5,672 nt of DNA, from contig SYID01000166.1 in assembly GCA_005798925.1 (NCBI GenBank), positions 1 through 5,672 of the forward strand, read 5' to 3'. Both the position numbers and the translations under genes were made by a program. Below the pieces are notes generated by a model that worked only from the letters and a program-made list of their open reading frames with translations, made no database searches and was not told the origin of the DNA. Positions 5,522-5,672 of this stretch are shown here, in pieces (the first letter of the stretch is position 1; the number at the start of each line of letters is the position of its first letter). This stretch comes from Verrucomicrobiota bacterium (GTDB lineage: Bacteria; Verrucomicrobiota; Verrucomicrobiia; Opitutales; UBA953).

Positions 5522-5672
5522 TTATTTCTTGGACTGGCCCGAAGCGGCGAGGACCTCGTCGATGCCGCCCTTCATGTAGAAGTCGTTCTCGTTCACGTGG
5601 TCGAGCTCGCCGGAGAGGATCATCTCGAAGCCGCGGAGGGTGTCCTCGAGGGCGACGTACTTGCCGGGCGAG
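5522..5672 (-). CDS. atpD: ATP synthase F1 beta subunit, C-terminal end only
   Basis: The last 49 codons plus TAA (5524-5522); the rest runs off the right edge of the window. The visible sequence includes GKYVALEDTLRGFEMILSGE and, after DHVNENDFYMKGGIDEV, ends in a short Lys-rich tail. This matches the conserved C-terminal helical domain of F1 beta (GKYV.L..T..GF..IL.G..DH.PE..FYM.G.I.E). Beta carries the catalytic nucleotide sites of ATP synthase, but its Walker motifs lie outside the window. Followed after 5 bases by atpC. The identification rests on this short but highly characteristic end. Confidence 0.93.
   Translation of the reverse strand, partial: SPGKYVALEDTLRGFEMILSGELDHVNENDFYMKGGIDEVLAASGQSKK

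Noticed and set aside
1..5672. CRISPR arrays, tRNA or rRNA genes, insertion sequences, attachment sites
   Set aside because: No spaced direct repeats, cloverleaf-like sequence, transposase motifs or terminal inverted repeats were seen. The only notable palindromes are the three hairpins listed.

Overview
High-GC bacterial DNA that is almost entirely coding, with seven genes, two of them cut by the window edges. The best guess for the source is a Verrucomicrobiota bacterium of the Opitutales/Opitutaceae type. That guess rests on the high GC, the near absence of Shine-Dalgarno sequences, and a Gly-rich, PA14-like protein of a kind I associate with that phylum. No marker gene here proves the taxonomy.

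Layout. Bases 1-936 (+) carry the C-terminal part of a Gly-rich secreted or surface-type protein. It converges on a long minus-strand block (933-5672), and the two stop codons overlap inside the loop of a small inverted repeat. Reading the minus strand in its direction of transcription, the order is: end of atpD (ATP synthase beta), atpC (epsilon), a 73-base gap with a 15-bp hairpin, then five tightly packed sugar-catabolism genes. These are a D-tagatose 3-epimerase-like TIM barrel, an RbsD/FucU-family mutarotase, an aldo/keto reductase resembling L-galactose/L-fucose 1-dehydrogenase, a zinc alcohol dehydrogenase resembling L-galactonate 5-dehydrogenase, and a COG3618 amidohydrolase resembling L-fuconolactonase. 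Gaps within the five-gene set are 4, 11, 4 and 4 bases.

How the genes could work together (inference). The mutarotase supplies the correct anomer of an L-galacto-configured aldose (L-fucose or L-galactose). The aldo/keto reductase oxidises it at C1 to the lactone, and the amidohydrolase opens the lactone to the aldonate. The zinc dehydrogenase then oxidises the aldonate to a keto-aldonate, and the TIM-barrel enzyme epimerises that keto acid. No dehydratase, aldolase, kinase, transporter or regulator is present. The set is either part of the classical non-phosphorylating L-fucose route with its dehydratase elsewhere, or a dehydratase-free L-galactose route through tagaturonate.
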